A stretch of 64,000 nt of DNA from G020354785 sp964534745 (lineage in GTDB: Bacteria > Bacteroidota > Bacteroidia > Bacteroidales > UBA10428): NCBI GenBank assembly GCA_964534745.1, contig CAZHQW010000005.1, positions 22,900 to 86,899 of the forward strand. The letters run 5' to 3'. This document shows, in pieces, positions 9,110 through 16,205 of the stretch. Below the pieces are notes generated by a model. It had not been told where the DNA came from, ran no database searches, and saw only the letters and a list, made by a program, of their open reading frames with translations. Every line of letters begins with the position of its first letter. Position 1 is the first letter of the stretch. The position numbers and the translations under genes were made by a program.

Positions 9110-9136
9110 GACGCTAAATAAATAAAACCGGTTACA
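9110..9136 (-). promoter_or_regulatory. ECF-type promoter of the sigma gene
   Basis: On minus this reads TGTAACC (9130-9136), 16 bases, then CGTC (9110-9113). This is the common ECF -35/-10 pair. The ATG at 9099 lies 10 bases after CGTC. Confidence 0.62.
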
Positions 9137-9177
9137 AAAAAACTTATTCAACTGTTTTCAGCACAAAGTTGTAACCG
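9129..9177. repeat. Inverted repeat holding both -35 elements
   Basis: CGGTTACAA (9129-9137) and TTGTAACCG (9169-9177) are perfect 9-base inverted copies separated by 31 bases. Each arm is the -35 region of one of two divergent ECF-type promoters. Confidence 0.75.
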
Positions 9178-9195
9178 AACCTGAAATACCTCGTC
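9170..9195 (+). promoter_or_regulatory. ECF-type promoter of the DUF6249-like gene
   Basis: TGTAACC (9170-9176), 15 bases, then CGTC (9192-9195), mirroring the promoter of the divergent sigma gene. The ATG at 9234 would be preceded by a leader of about 30 bases. Confidence 0.6.
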
Positions 9196-9233
9196 ATATT
9201 ATTCAAAATTATTATTTATTAACCTAAAAATTA

Positions 9234-9590
9234 ATGATCATGGCACAAATTAATGGAGTAATTATTGTCTTTATAATCTTTGCATCAATTACCGGTGTGA
9301 TTCTTGGAATCATATACCTGAGGGACAGGAGCCGGGAACGGTTAAAGATAATTGAAAAAGGCGCCGATCCTTCTGTTTTTGATACAAAAACAAAAACGGA
9401 CAGTAAGGTAACTTTGAAAATAGGTATATTTCTTGTTGCTCTGGCAATAGGTATAATCACAGGCAGTCTCATTGCCAACTATACCTATATTTTCGCAGAA
9501 AGTGAAGTTGCTTATTTCTCGTCGATCTTTCTCTTCGGGGGACTGGGTTTATTGGGTACACAGCTGATTGGCAAAAAAAACAAAAAATAA
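9234..9590 (+). CDS. DUF6249-like small membrane protein
   Basis: A 118-aa protein with an N-terminal membrane segment (about 8-28), a basic cytoplasmic stretch RDRSRERLKIIEKGADPSVF that is typical of DUF6249 proteins, and two further membrane segments (about 60-82 and 90-110). Such genes commonly neighbour ECF sigma factors in Bacteroidota, and here the shared divergent promoter structure supports a regulatory link. An alternative start two codons later (MAQ) is possible. Molecular function is unknown. Confidence 0.75.
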   Translation: MIMAQINGVIIVFIIFASITGVILGIIYLRDRSRERLKIIEKGADPSVFDTKTKTDSKVTLKIGIFLVALAIGIITGSLIANYTYIFAESEVAYFSSIFLFGGLGLLGTQLIGKKNKK

Positions 9591-9625
9591 CAGGTATTAA
9601 GCTGTATAATTAAAATCAATTAACT

Positions 9626-10654
9626 ATGAAAAAAGCACTTATTTATACAACAATCATAATCTTGTTCATTTCATGTGAATACGATGAAGGTAAAATAAGA
9701 AATCTTAAGGGATCGTGGAGATTTACCATTGGCGATGACAAGGAATGGGCAGATCCCGGATTCAATGACGGTAAATGGGACAGGATATATGCGCCGGCAC
9801 GATGGGAAAGGAATAATTATTATAATTATAACGGATTTGCCTGGTACAGGAAAAGCTTCAGGATAGCTCCCAAGTACAAGAATTCCAACCTTTATTTGAT
9901 ACTGGGTATTATCGACGATGTTGACGAGGTTTATGTAAATGGCAGGCTTGTGGGGGCAAGCGGAAGCTTCCCTCCCGACTATGAATCGGCAGTTAACAGT
10001 TTCAGAAAATACTATCTGCCTGCTGATATCCTGAATTTTAACAAGGATAATGTAATCGCGGTTAGGGTATATGATAATTACGGCGACGGGGGAATAGTGA
10101 GAGGCGATCTCGGGATATATGCCTCCAGTTTAGTCACCCTGGATATAAATCTCAGGGGTGAATGGAAATTCAACATTAAAGACAGCCTTATCTGGAAGGA
10201 TTCTGCATATAGCGACAATGACTGGCTGTCAATAACTGTACCCGGAATATGGGAAGACCAGGGATTTGCTGATTATGACGGATTCGCATGGTACAGAAAG
10301 AGCTTTGATCTGCCTCCTGAATTAAAATCAGAAAAGCTTGTCCTGCTCATGGGCAAAATTGATGATATAGACCAGGTATATTTAAACGGCACCCTGGTAG
10401 GATCCACGGGAGAGTTCAATCCGGTTTTCGGCGAAATAAGGACAAACGGTGAGTACAGGGAATTGAGGGGCTACTATATTCTCAATAATGACATATTAAA
10501 AGACAAGGATAATCTTGTTGCCGTAAGAGTATACGATTCGCATGGGGCAGGCGGCATATATGAAGGTCCGGTCGGACTTATAACCCAGGAGAATTATACG
10601 AAGTACTGGTTATATAAGATGAAAAAGAAAAGGATTTTCCCTTTTGATGATTAG
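9626..10654 (+). CDS. Lipoprotein with two tandem GH2-type sugar-binding-like domains
   Basis: A 342-aa protein with a lipobox-like signal ending at Cys15 (ILFISC). Two homologous halves, about 22-165 and 178-325, each contain LKGSWRF or LRGEWKF, W-x-x-I/L...P, the shared GFAWYRKSF, an IDD-VDEVYVNG type strand and VAVRVYD. These are the marks of the jelly-roll domain at the front of GH2 beta-galactosidases and sialate O-acetylesterases. No catalytic barrel is present, so binding rather than hydrolysis is inferred. It lies 35 bases after the DUF6249-like gene and likely shares its ECF promoter. A terminator follows. Confidence 0.75.
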   Translation: MKKALIYTTIIILFISCEYDEGKIRNLKGSWRFTIGDDKEWADPGFNDGKWDRIYAPARWERNNYYNYNGFAWYRKSFRIAPKYKNSNLYLILGIIDDVDEVYVNGRLVGASGSFPPDYESAVNSFRKYYLPADILNFNKDNVIAVRVYDNYGDGGIVRGDLGIYASSLVTLDINLRGEWKFNIKDSLIWKDSAYSDNDWLSITVPGIWEDQGFADYDGFAWYRKSFDLPPELKSEKLVLLMGKIDDIDQVYLNGTLVGSTGEFNPVFGEIRTNGEYRELRGYYILNNDILKDKDNLVAVRVYDSHGAGGIYEGPVGLITQENYTKYWLYKMKKKRIFPFDD

Positions 10655-10676
10655 ATATTTTATAGCCTGAAAGAGT

Positions 10677-10717
10677 AAAAGGCTGTCTTATGAGCCAGAA
10701 GTATGACAGCCTTTTTT
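10677..10717. terminator. Bidirectional intrinsic terminator
   Basis: An 11-bp perfect stem, AAAAGGCTGTC and GACAGCCTTTT, followed by further T residues. It sits between the plus-strand lipoprotein gene and the end of the convergent P-II gene. Confidence 0.82.
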
Positions 10718-10736
10718 CTAATAAAGGTTATGGTTA

Positions 10737-11081
10737 TCAGATTGCCTTACCTCCTCTTTCACCTGTACGTATTCTTATACATTCCTCAAGGGGAGTGATA
10801 AATATCTTTCCGTCACCCACCTCTCCTTTCTTATTTGTCCTTGCAGTATTTATGATAGTATTAACGGTAATATCGACAAATGCGTCGTTGACTGCAATTT
10901 CTAATTTCACTTTTGGTATAAGGCCGGGGATTACTTTTTTACCTCTGTATATCTGTTCACCTGTCTGCTGTCCGTGTCCCGATACCCTGATGACGGTTAT
11001 GCGGGTAATTTCATTCTCGATAAGGGCTTCCCTTACTTCGTCGAGTTTAGTATCTCTTATGATAGCTGTTATTAATTTCAT
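10737..11081 (-). CDS. P-II family nitrogen regulatory protein
   Basis: A 114-aa P-II signal protein, trimeric in known members, that senses ATP/ADP and 2-oxoglutarate and gates AmtB. Matches include the N-terminal strand and helix (TAIIRDTKLDEVREALIE), LIPKVKLEI after the T-loop, and GDGKIFI with the C-terminal RIRTGERG. The T-loop reads IYRGKKVIPG, so the Tyr that is uridylylated in E. coli GlnB (RGAEY) is replaced by Val, and a three-residue insertion precedes GDGKIF. Regulation by uridylylation is therefore unlikely. It lies 26 bases behind amtB in one operon. Confidence 0.93.
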   Translation of the reverse strand: MKLITAIIRDTKLDEVREALIENEITRITVIRVSGHGQQTGEQIYRGKKVIPGLIPKVKLEIAVNDAFVDITVNTIINTARTNKKGEVGDGKIFITPLEECIRIRTGERGGKAI

Positions 11082-11107
11082 GATTAAAATTTTAGTTGAT
11101 GATTTTA

Positions 11108-12442
11108 TTAGCTTGCATTCAGCATACCATATCCATACTCACCATGATATGAAGCGTCGAGACCCCTCATTTCGCTTTTTGCCTCTGACTTAAATCCTAT
11201 TATCTTGTCAACAAGCATGAGTATTAACAGGGTGAAAACAGCAGCATATGCTATTGATATGAGTACGGCAACAGCCTGCACACCGAGCTGCTGCATGACT
11301 GTCCATTTACCACCCCCGGCAAGGGAAGCAGCCTCATTCATCCAGCTTTTTCTTATAAAAAAGGATAGCATTATTGCACCTGTTATTCCTCCTATACCAT
11401 GAACACCAAAAGCATCCAGACTATCATCGTAGCCGAGTTTGTTTTTCAGCGATATAGCTATATAACAAAATGTTGAAGCAATGGCACCTAAAGCTAATGC
11501 TCCGTATGGCTGTACAACACCGGCAGCAGGTGTCACAGCTACGAGTCCGGCCAGTATACCGCTGGCAAAGCCCAGTGCAGTGGTCTTACCATGATGAATA
11601 CTTTCGATTATCATCCAGGTTATAGCCCCAGACGCTGCAGCAGCCTGCGTTGCTGTGAGTGCCTGTGCAGTATCCAGACCGCTGTTTACACTGCTGCCTG
11701 CATTGAATCCAAACCACCCAACCCATAGCAATCCGGCTCCGATCATTGTAAGTACAAGGTTATTAGGAGGCATAGAGGTCGCAGGATATCCACGCCTTGC
11801 TCCCAGGTACAATACAGCTACCAGTCCGCTTACACCTGCGGAGATATGCACTACCGTGCCTCCTGCAAAATCAATTGCCCCGTTGGCACCCATATTGAAC
11901 AGAAACCCGTCTTTGGCCCATACCCAGTGGCAAATGGGATTATAGACCAGTATTCCCCACAGTGCAATAAAAACAACATATCCCTTAAACGTTACCCTCT
12001 CAGCAAAAGCACCTGCAATAAGGGCTGGAGTAATAATTGCAAACTTACCCTGGAACATCGAAAATACATAGTCCGGTACCCCATTATTTACTTCCGTATC
12101 AATTCCCTTAAGAAATAACAGGTCTTTGCTCCATCCGAACCATCCGCCCAGGGCATTCGGACCAAAACACATGCCATAACCAAAAAAAATCCAAAGCACG
12201 GTCATAATACCCATAGCTGAAAAACTGTGCATCATAGTACCCAGGACGTTTTTTGTTCTCACCAGTCCCCCGTAAAACATCGCCAGTCCGGGCACCATTA
12301 GCAACACCAGGGCAGTTGAAGTAAGCATCCATGCAGTAATCCCGGTATCAACACCGTTACCGTCCGAAGCAACGGAATTACCTGCAAAAAATAACAGTAA
12401 TACTACTGTAAAAAGTAAAGTTCTTTTCTTAAATATTTCCAT
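11108..12442 (-). CDS. amtB: Ammonium transporter Amt
   Basis: A 444-aa inner-membrane ammonium channel with a cleavable-type N-terminal signal (residues 1-25) followed by about 11 membrane segments, as in E. coli AmtB. Family motifs include FYGGLVRTKNVLGTMM, the DFAGGTVVHISAGVSGLV block with a conserved pore His, and FGVHGIGGITGAIML with the second His. The P-II gene follows in the same operon, the classic pairing in which P-II blocks the channel when nitrogen is plentiful. A perfect Bacteroidota promoter lies about 60 bases upstream. Confidence 0.96.
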   Translation of the reverse strand: MEIFKKRTLLFTVVLLLFFAGNSVASDGNGVDTGITAWMLTSTALVLLMVPGLAMFYGGLVRTKNVLGTMMHSFSAMGIMTVLWIFFGYGMCFGPNALGGWFGWSKDLLFLKGIDTEVNNGVPDYVFSMFQGKFAIITPALIAGAFAERVTFKGYVVFIALWGILVYNPICHWVWAKDGFLFNMGANGAIDFAGGTVVHISAGVSGLVAVLYLGARRGYPATSMPPNNLVLTMIGAGLLWVGWFGFNAGSSVNSGLDTAQALTATQAAAASGAITWMIIESIHHGKTTALGFASGILAGLVAVTPAAGVVQPYGALALGAIASTFCYIAISLKNKLGYDDSLDAFGVHGIGGITGAIMLSFFIRKSWMNEAASLAGGGKWTVMQQLGVQAVAVLISIAYAAVFTLLILMLVDKIIGFKSEAKSEMRGLDASYHGEYGYGMLNAS

Positions 12443-12500
12443 TTCCTTGATTTTAGTATATATAATTCCTGTAATAAATATTTTACATTAATTATGATCA

Positions 12501-12531
12501 CAAAGGTATATTTTTTATGGGTATATACAAA
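12501..12531 (-). promoter_or_regulatory. amtB promoter
   Basis: On minus: TTTG (12528-12531), exactly 19 bases, then TACCTTTG (12501-12508), a full match to TTTG-N19-TAnnTTTG. The leader to the ATG at 12442 would be about 50 bases. Confidence 0.75.
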
Positions 12532-12642
12532 TATTTTTATTTTTATTTTAATATATACCCTCTTATATATATAGTTTAAATTATATTTTATATATATTTA
12601 AATTTAATAACCCTTTTTTTCATAGGGTTTATATAAAACAAA

Positions 12643-12669
12643 ATCACCTGTCCGGGTGGGACAGGTGAT
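12643..12669 (-). terminator. Terminator of the asnA operon
   Basis: An 11-bp perfect stem, ATCACCTGTCC and GGACAGGTGAT, with a 5-base loop. On minus it is followed by a T-rich tract. It lies 33 bases past the asnA stop codon. Confidence 0.8.
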
Positions 12670-12701
12670 CAACAAACTGAAATAATATTGTGGTTATGAT
12701 T

Positions 12702-13742
12702 TTAGAATAGAAGGATATTGTTTTTCTTGCATTCATCAACGATTTCATCCGGCCATATGCTTGCCTGAATCTCACCTATATGCGCCTTTCTCAGGTAGAA
12801 CATGCATATTCTTGACTGCCCCAGTCCGCCCCCCACGCACAGCGGCAATTCACCTGAAAGCAGCCGTTTATGGAACATAAGGTCTTTTCTTTCCATGGTA
12901 CCGGTAATTTCAAGCTGCCTGAGCAGGGACTCCCTGTTTACCCTGATTCCCATAGACGAAATTTCGAATGCCGATTCAAGAACAGGATTCCAGAGAATAA
13001 TATCCCCGTTGAGCCCCTTATAGTCTTTAATTGTAGGGGTGATCCAGTCATCGTAATCAGGAGCTCTTCCGTCATGAGGTTTTCCGTCTTCCAGTTCAGC
13101 ACCTATGCCAATTACGAATATTGCCCCGTATTTCCTTGATGCTTCAATTTCCCTCTCCCTGGGAGTAAGTCCGGGATATTCTGCCAGTAATTCCTCGGAG
13201 TGAACAAAGGTTATTTTATCAGGTAATATTGGCTCTATACGATTATAGTGTTCATATATAACAAATTCTGTTCTTTTTATTACCTCATATAATTTATGTA
13301 CAATAAATTTCAGGAAATCCAGGTTTCTTTCATCTTCACTGATAACCCTTTCCCAGTCCCATTGGTCAACATAAAGAGAGTGAATATTGTCCAGTACCTC
13401 ATCAGGACGTACGGCATTCATATCCGTGTAGATACCATAACCGTGTTTAACGTTATAATCTGCGAGTGCCAGCCTTTTCCATTTGGCAAGTGAATTGACA
13501 ACCTCTGCCACCGCACCTTTCATATGCCTTATTTCAAATGATACCTTGCGCTCAACGCCATTCAGGTCATCATTGACCCCTGTACCCTTAAGTACAAAAA
13601 GCGGGGCTGTAACCCTTCTGAGCCTTAATTCAGAAGAAAGATTCTGCTGGAAAACATCCTTGACAAGCAATATTGCTTTCTCGGTTTGTTTTAAATCAAG
13701 CAGCGATTTATAGTTTTCAGGAATATAAAGATCTTTTCTCAT
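12702..13742 (-). CDS. asnA: Aspartate-ammonia ligase (asparagine synthetase A)
   Basis: AsnA makes asparagine from aspartate, ammonia and ATP in the cytoplasm, using a fold derived from class II aminoacyl-tRNA synthetases. The 346 aa match the family throughout (E. coli about 330): LRRVTAPLFVLKGTGVNDDL near the start, RKVSFEI, the block MNAVRPDEVLDNIHSLYVDQW, and the C-terminal CVGGGLGQSRICM. It is the second gene of a two-gene unit, 54 bases behind an AsnRS-like asparagine-synthetase paralogue, and a strong terminator follows. The neighbouring ammonium transporter and divergent AsnC-type regulator fit an ammonia-assimilation role. Confidence 0.96.
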   Translation of the reverse strand: MRKDLYIPENYKSLLDLKQTEKAILLVKDVFQQNLSSELRLRRVTAPLFVLKGTGVNDDLNGVERKVSFEIRHMKGAVAEVVNSLAKWKRLALADYNVKHGYGIYTDMNAVRPDEVLDNIHSLYVDQWDWERVISEDERNLDFLKFIVHKLYEVIKRTEFVIYEHYNRIEPILPDKITFVHSEELLAEYPGLTPREREIEASRKYGAIFVIGIGAELEDGKPHDGRAPDYDDWITPTIKDYKGLNGDIILWNPVLESAFEISSMGIRVNRESLLRQLEITGTMERKDLMFHKRLLSGELPLCVGGGLGQSRICMFYLRKAHIGEIQASIWPDEIVDECKKNNILLF

Positions 13743-13796
13743 TTATATGCCGTTTTGAATATTTCAATTTGTAAACCGGTAAATATAGTCATTTGC

Positions 13797-14750
13797 TTAA
13801 AATATAATGGTATCATAGGGTTTCCTGCTAAAAGGTGATACTTCGTTTATATCTTTCCTTCTGGTAATAAACCTGGTGAGCCTCTCGATACCTATTCCGG
13901 CACCTGCTGTTTTTGGAATTGCTCCGGCTTCTGCAACATCAAGGTACTGTCCGTATTTCTCAGGATCAGTTCCTGATCTTTTCATCCTGTAAACAATCTG
14001 TTTATATTCATCTTCTCTTTCCGCTCCTGATAAGCCCTCCATATATCCTTCCGGCCACATAATATCATAGTTCAGGAAATGGCCCTTATTCCTTTCATCT
14101 TCCCTGTCATAGAATTCCCTGTCATGATCAATAACCCAGAAGGGACCCTCAGCGGCAAGCGATGATTTTTTTTCCCAGCTATCCCCGTATTTTTTTATTA
14201 ATTCATGGGTTGAATATCTTGGCCATCCCGTTTCAGGTACTTTCAGTAATTCATCCCGGAAAAGTATAACCAGGTCACTGTATTTGGCATTTAGCCGGGA
14301 AAATATATAAGCTACCATTTCCTCGGTAAACGTGATTACGAAATCCATTGTTTTTTCCTTGAATTCATAATCAACCTGGGTAAATTCAAATAAATGCCTG
14401 CCTGTATCTTTTCTTTCCGGACCTTCCAGTCTGACATTTGGAGATACTATATATATCGAATCGATATACGGATGCGAAAGCAGGAGCTGCTTATGCAAAA
14501 TCATGCTTTTCATCAATGAAAATTTTTGATCTGCATAAATAAAATCTGCCTCTGTAACATCATGGCTTAACGGATCAGTTATTGGTGATGTTATCAGGGG
14601 ATTTACATGAATTACCCCTTTTGACTCCATAAACTCATGTATTAACCTTATAATGCCGCCCTGGATTCTGAGTATGGCAGGCAGTTCATCTCTTTGCAAA
14701 TGCATTAATGCCTTGCTGACTGAAGCAGAAATCTGTCTTGTTGTTTCCAT
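13797..14750 (-). CDS. AsnRS-like protein without anticodon domain; probable archaeal-type asparagine synthetase
   Basis: A 317-aa class II synthetase catalytic core. Motif 2 is RLEGPERKDTGRHLFEFTQ and motif 3 is AGAGIGIERLTRFIT, both of the Asp/AsnRS group. The OB-fold anticodon-binding domain (about 100 residues at the N-terminus of real AsnRS, which is about 430-465 aa) is absent, so it should not charge tRNA in the normal way. Archaeal proteins of this build (for example in Pyrococcus abyssi) are asparagine synthetases. Here it is first in an operon with AsnA and divergent from an AsnC-type regulator, which supports that role. A function as another amino-acid ligase remains possible. Confidence 0.78.
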   Translation of the reverse strand: METTRQISASVSKALMHLQRDELPAILRIQGGIIRLIHEFMESKGVIHVNPLITSPITDPLSHDVTEADFIYADQKFSLMKSMILHKQLLLSHPYIDSIYIVSPNVRLEGPERKDTGRHLFEFTQVDYEFKEKTMDFVITFTEEMVAYIFSRLNAKYSDLVILFRDELLKVPETGWPRYSTHELIKKYGDSWEKKSSLAAEGPFWVIDHDREFYDREDERNKGHFLNYDIMWPEGYMEGLSGAEREDEYKQIVYRMKRSGTDPEKYGQYLDVAEAGAIPKTAGAGIGIERLTRFITRRKDINEVSPFSRKPYDTIIF

Positions 14751-14819
14751 ATTTAAAAATATATTTTAATTTGTTACTATATTATTACTATTTGTTGCTA
14801 TTTATAATTAACCGGACTA

Positions 14820-14850
14820 CAAATATACTTATTTGATATTTTTGTGCAAA
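14820..14850 (-). promoter_or_regulatory. Promoter of the asparagine synthetase operon
   Basis: On minus: TTTG (14847-14850), exactly 19 bases, then TATATTTG (14820-14827), a perfect Bacteroidota promoter. It lies about 70 bases upstream of the ATG at 14750. Confidence 0.75.
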
Positions 14851-14910
14851 TATTATTTTATAATTATTATATAAAAATGATTTTTATTTATAAATTATCA
14901 ATAATTATGC

Positions 14911-14918
14911 TATATTTG
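14911..14918 (+). promoter_or_regulatory. -7 box of the Lrp/AsnC regulator gene
   Basis: TATATTTG matches TAnnTTTG exactly, 29 bases before the ATG at 14948. The -33 region is only T-rich. It faces away from the asn operon promoter, leaving about 60 bases between the two. Confidence 0.55.
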
Positions 14919-14947
14919 TAACATATTATTATATATAACTATATAAA

Positions 14948-15424
14948 ATGAGTTTTAACTTACAAATTGATAGTCTTGATAAAAAAATTTTATCAATTCT
15001 TACAAAAGATGCACGGACTCCCTTTCTTGAGGTTGCCCGTGAATGCAAAGTCTCAGGCGCAGCTATACACCAGAGAGTCCAGCGACTCATAAGATTAGGT
15101 GTGATTTCAGGATCACAATTTATCGTGGAACCAAAAAAGCTGGGTTACAATACCTGTGCTTATATAGGCATTTTTCTTGAAAATGCAGCCCTTTTTAATG
15201 ATGTATCTGAAAAATTGGTAAAGATACCTGAGATAACCCAGTGCCATTATACAACCGGACAATATTCAATGTTTATTAAGGTTTATACCAGGGATAATGA
15301 ACATCTCAGGGATATCCTGACAGGTAAGATACAGTCAATAAACGGGGTTTCAAGAACCGAAACCTTTATTTCACTTGATGTACTTGTAAGCAGGCAGCTT
15401 CCGGTCATTGAAGAAACCGTCTAA
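14948..15424 (+). CDS. Lrp/AsnC-family transcriptional regulator
   Basis: A 158-aa feast/famine regulator. The winged HTH is at about 8-60 (LDKKILSILTKDARTPFLEV, then SGAAIHQRVQRLIRLGVI), and the RAM ligand-binding domain is at about 70-145 (TCAYIGIFLENAAL, ITQCHYTTGQYSMFIKVY). Known members bind amino acids and regulate neighbouring amino-acid genes. Divergence from the asnA operon suggests control of asparagine synthesis, as for E. coli AsnC (inference). Its stop overlaps the end of convergent rlmB by 4 bases. Confidence 0.93.
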   Translation: MSFNLQIDSLDKKILSILTKDARTPFLEVARECKVSGAAIHQRVQRLIRLGVISGSQFIVEPKKLGYNTCAYIGIFLENAALFNDVSEKLVKIPEITQCHYTTGQYSMFIKVYTRDNEHLRDILTGKIQSINGVSRTETFISLDVLVSRQLPVIEETV

Positions 15425-16167
15425 ATATTTGCCCTCTGACGCACAACCTCATATATAACTACCGCCGCAGCCACACTCACATTGAGCGAACCTATTGATC
15501 CGAACATCGGTATCTTAACGGATTTATCAGCCAGCCTTAGTATGTCATCACTGATACCTTTGTCCTCGGCTCCCAGTATCAATGCCGCAGGAGATGTGAA
15601 ATCGGCCCCGTAGTATAAATCACCTGCCTTTTCAGTAACAGCTATAACTAATAACCCGCTGTCCTTTAAAAAGTGAATAGTGCCAGCCAGGCTGGCAGTC
15701 CGGCATACCGCAATGGAATGCAGTGCCCCGGATGATGTCTTTATTGCATCGGGACTGATCTGGGCTGTTCCCTTGTTTGGAATTACTATTGCATTAACAC
15801 CTGCACATTCGGCTGTTCTGGCAATGGCCCCGAGATTCCTGGTGTCGGTTATTCTGTCCAGTATCAGCACAAAAGGCACTTCGCCTTTCTCATATAATAG
15901 AGGTATAAGTCTTTCGATATTAATATATTCTATTTCAGACACAAGGGCAATGATACCCTGATGATTCATCCTTGTGAGCCTGTTCAGCTTCTCAACCGGC
16001 ACATACTGGAAAGGGATGGAATTATTCCTGACAAATCCCGTAAGCTCGACCAGCAGCTCACTTTTAAATCCTTTTTTTATGAATATCTTTTCAATATGCT
16101 TTCCGGCACGTGTTGCCTCAACTATTGAATGTATTCCGTATATAAACTGACTTTTTTTCTTAGACAT
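15421..16167 (-). CDS. rlmB: 23S rRNA 2'-O-methyltransferase RlmB-like
   Basis: A SPOUT methyltransferase expected to methylate a guanosine (G2251 in E. coli) in the 23S P-loop. An N-terminal substrate-binding domain covers about 1-85 (FIYGIHSIVEATRAGKHIEK). The catalytic domain has LDRITDTRNLGAIARTAECA, LILGAEDKGIS and IPMFGSIGSLNVSVAAAV. At 248 aa it is of normal length. The MSKKKSQFIYG start is typical. It lies tail to tail with the Lrp gene and 38 bases past the GWxTD gene. TrmH-like paralogues are hard to separate by eye, but the N-terminal domain favours RlmB. Confidence 0.9.
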   Translation of the reverse strand: MSKKKSQFIYGIHSIVEATRAGKHIEKIFIKKGFKSELLVELTGFVRNNSIPFQYVPVEKLNRLTRMNHQGIIALVSEIEYINIERLIPLLYEKGEVPFVLILDRITDTRNLGAIARTAECAGVNAIVIPNKGTAQISPDAIKTSSGALHSIAVCRTASLAGTIHFLKDSGLLVIAVTEKAGDLYYGADFTSPAALILGAEDKGISDDILRLADKSVKIPMFGSIGSLNVSVAAAVVIYEVVRQRANI

Positions 16168-16205
16168 CCGGTAACTTAAAAAAGTAATGCCTGTTTAAAA
16201 TACAC

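Noticed and set aside
12604..12633. Short AACCC/GGGTT hairpin with an A/T run before amtB
   Set aside because: Only five pairs around a long loop; weaker than the nearby asnA terminator and not clearly functional.
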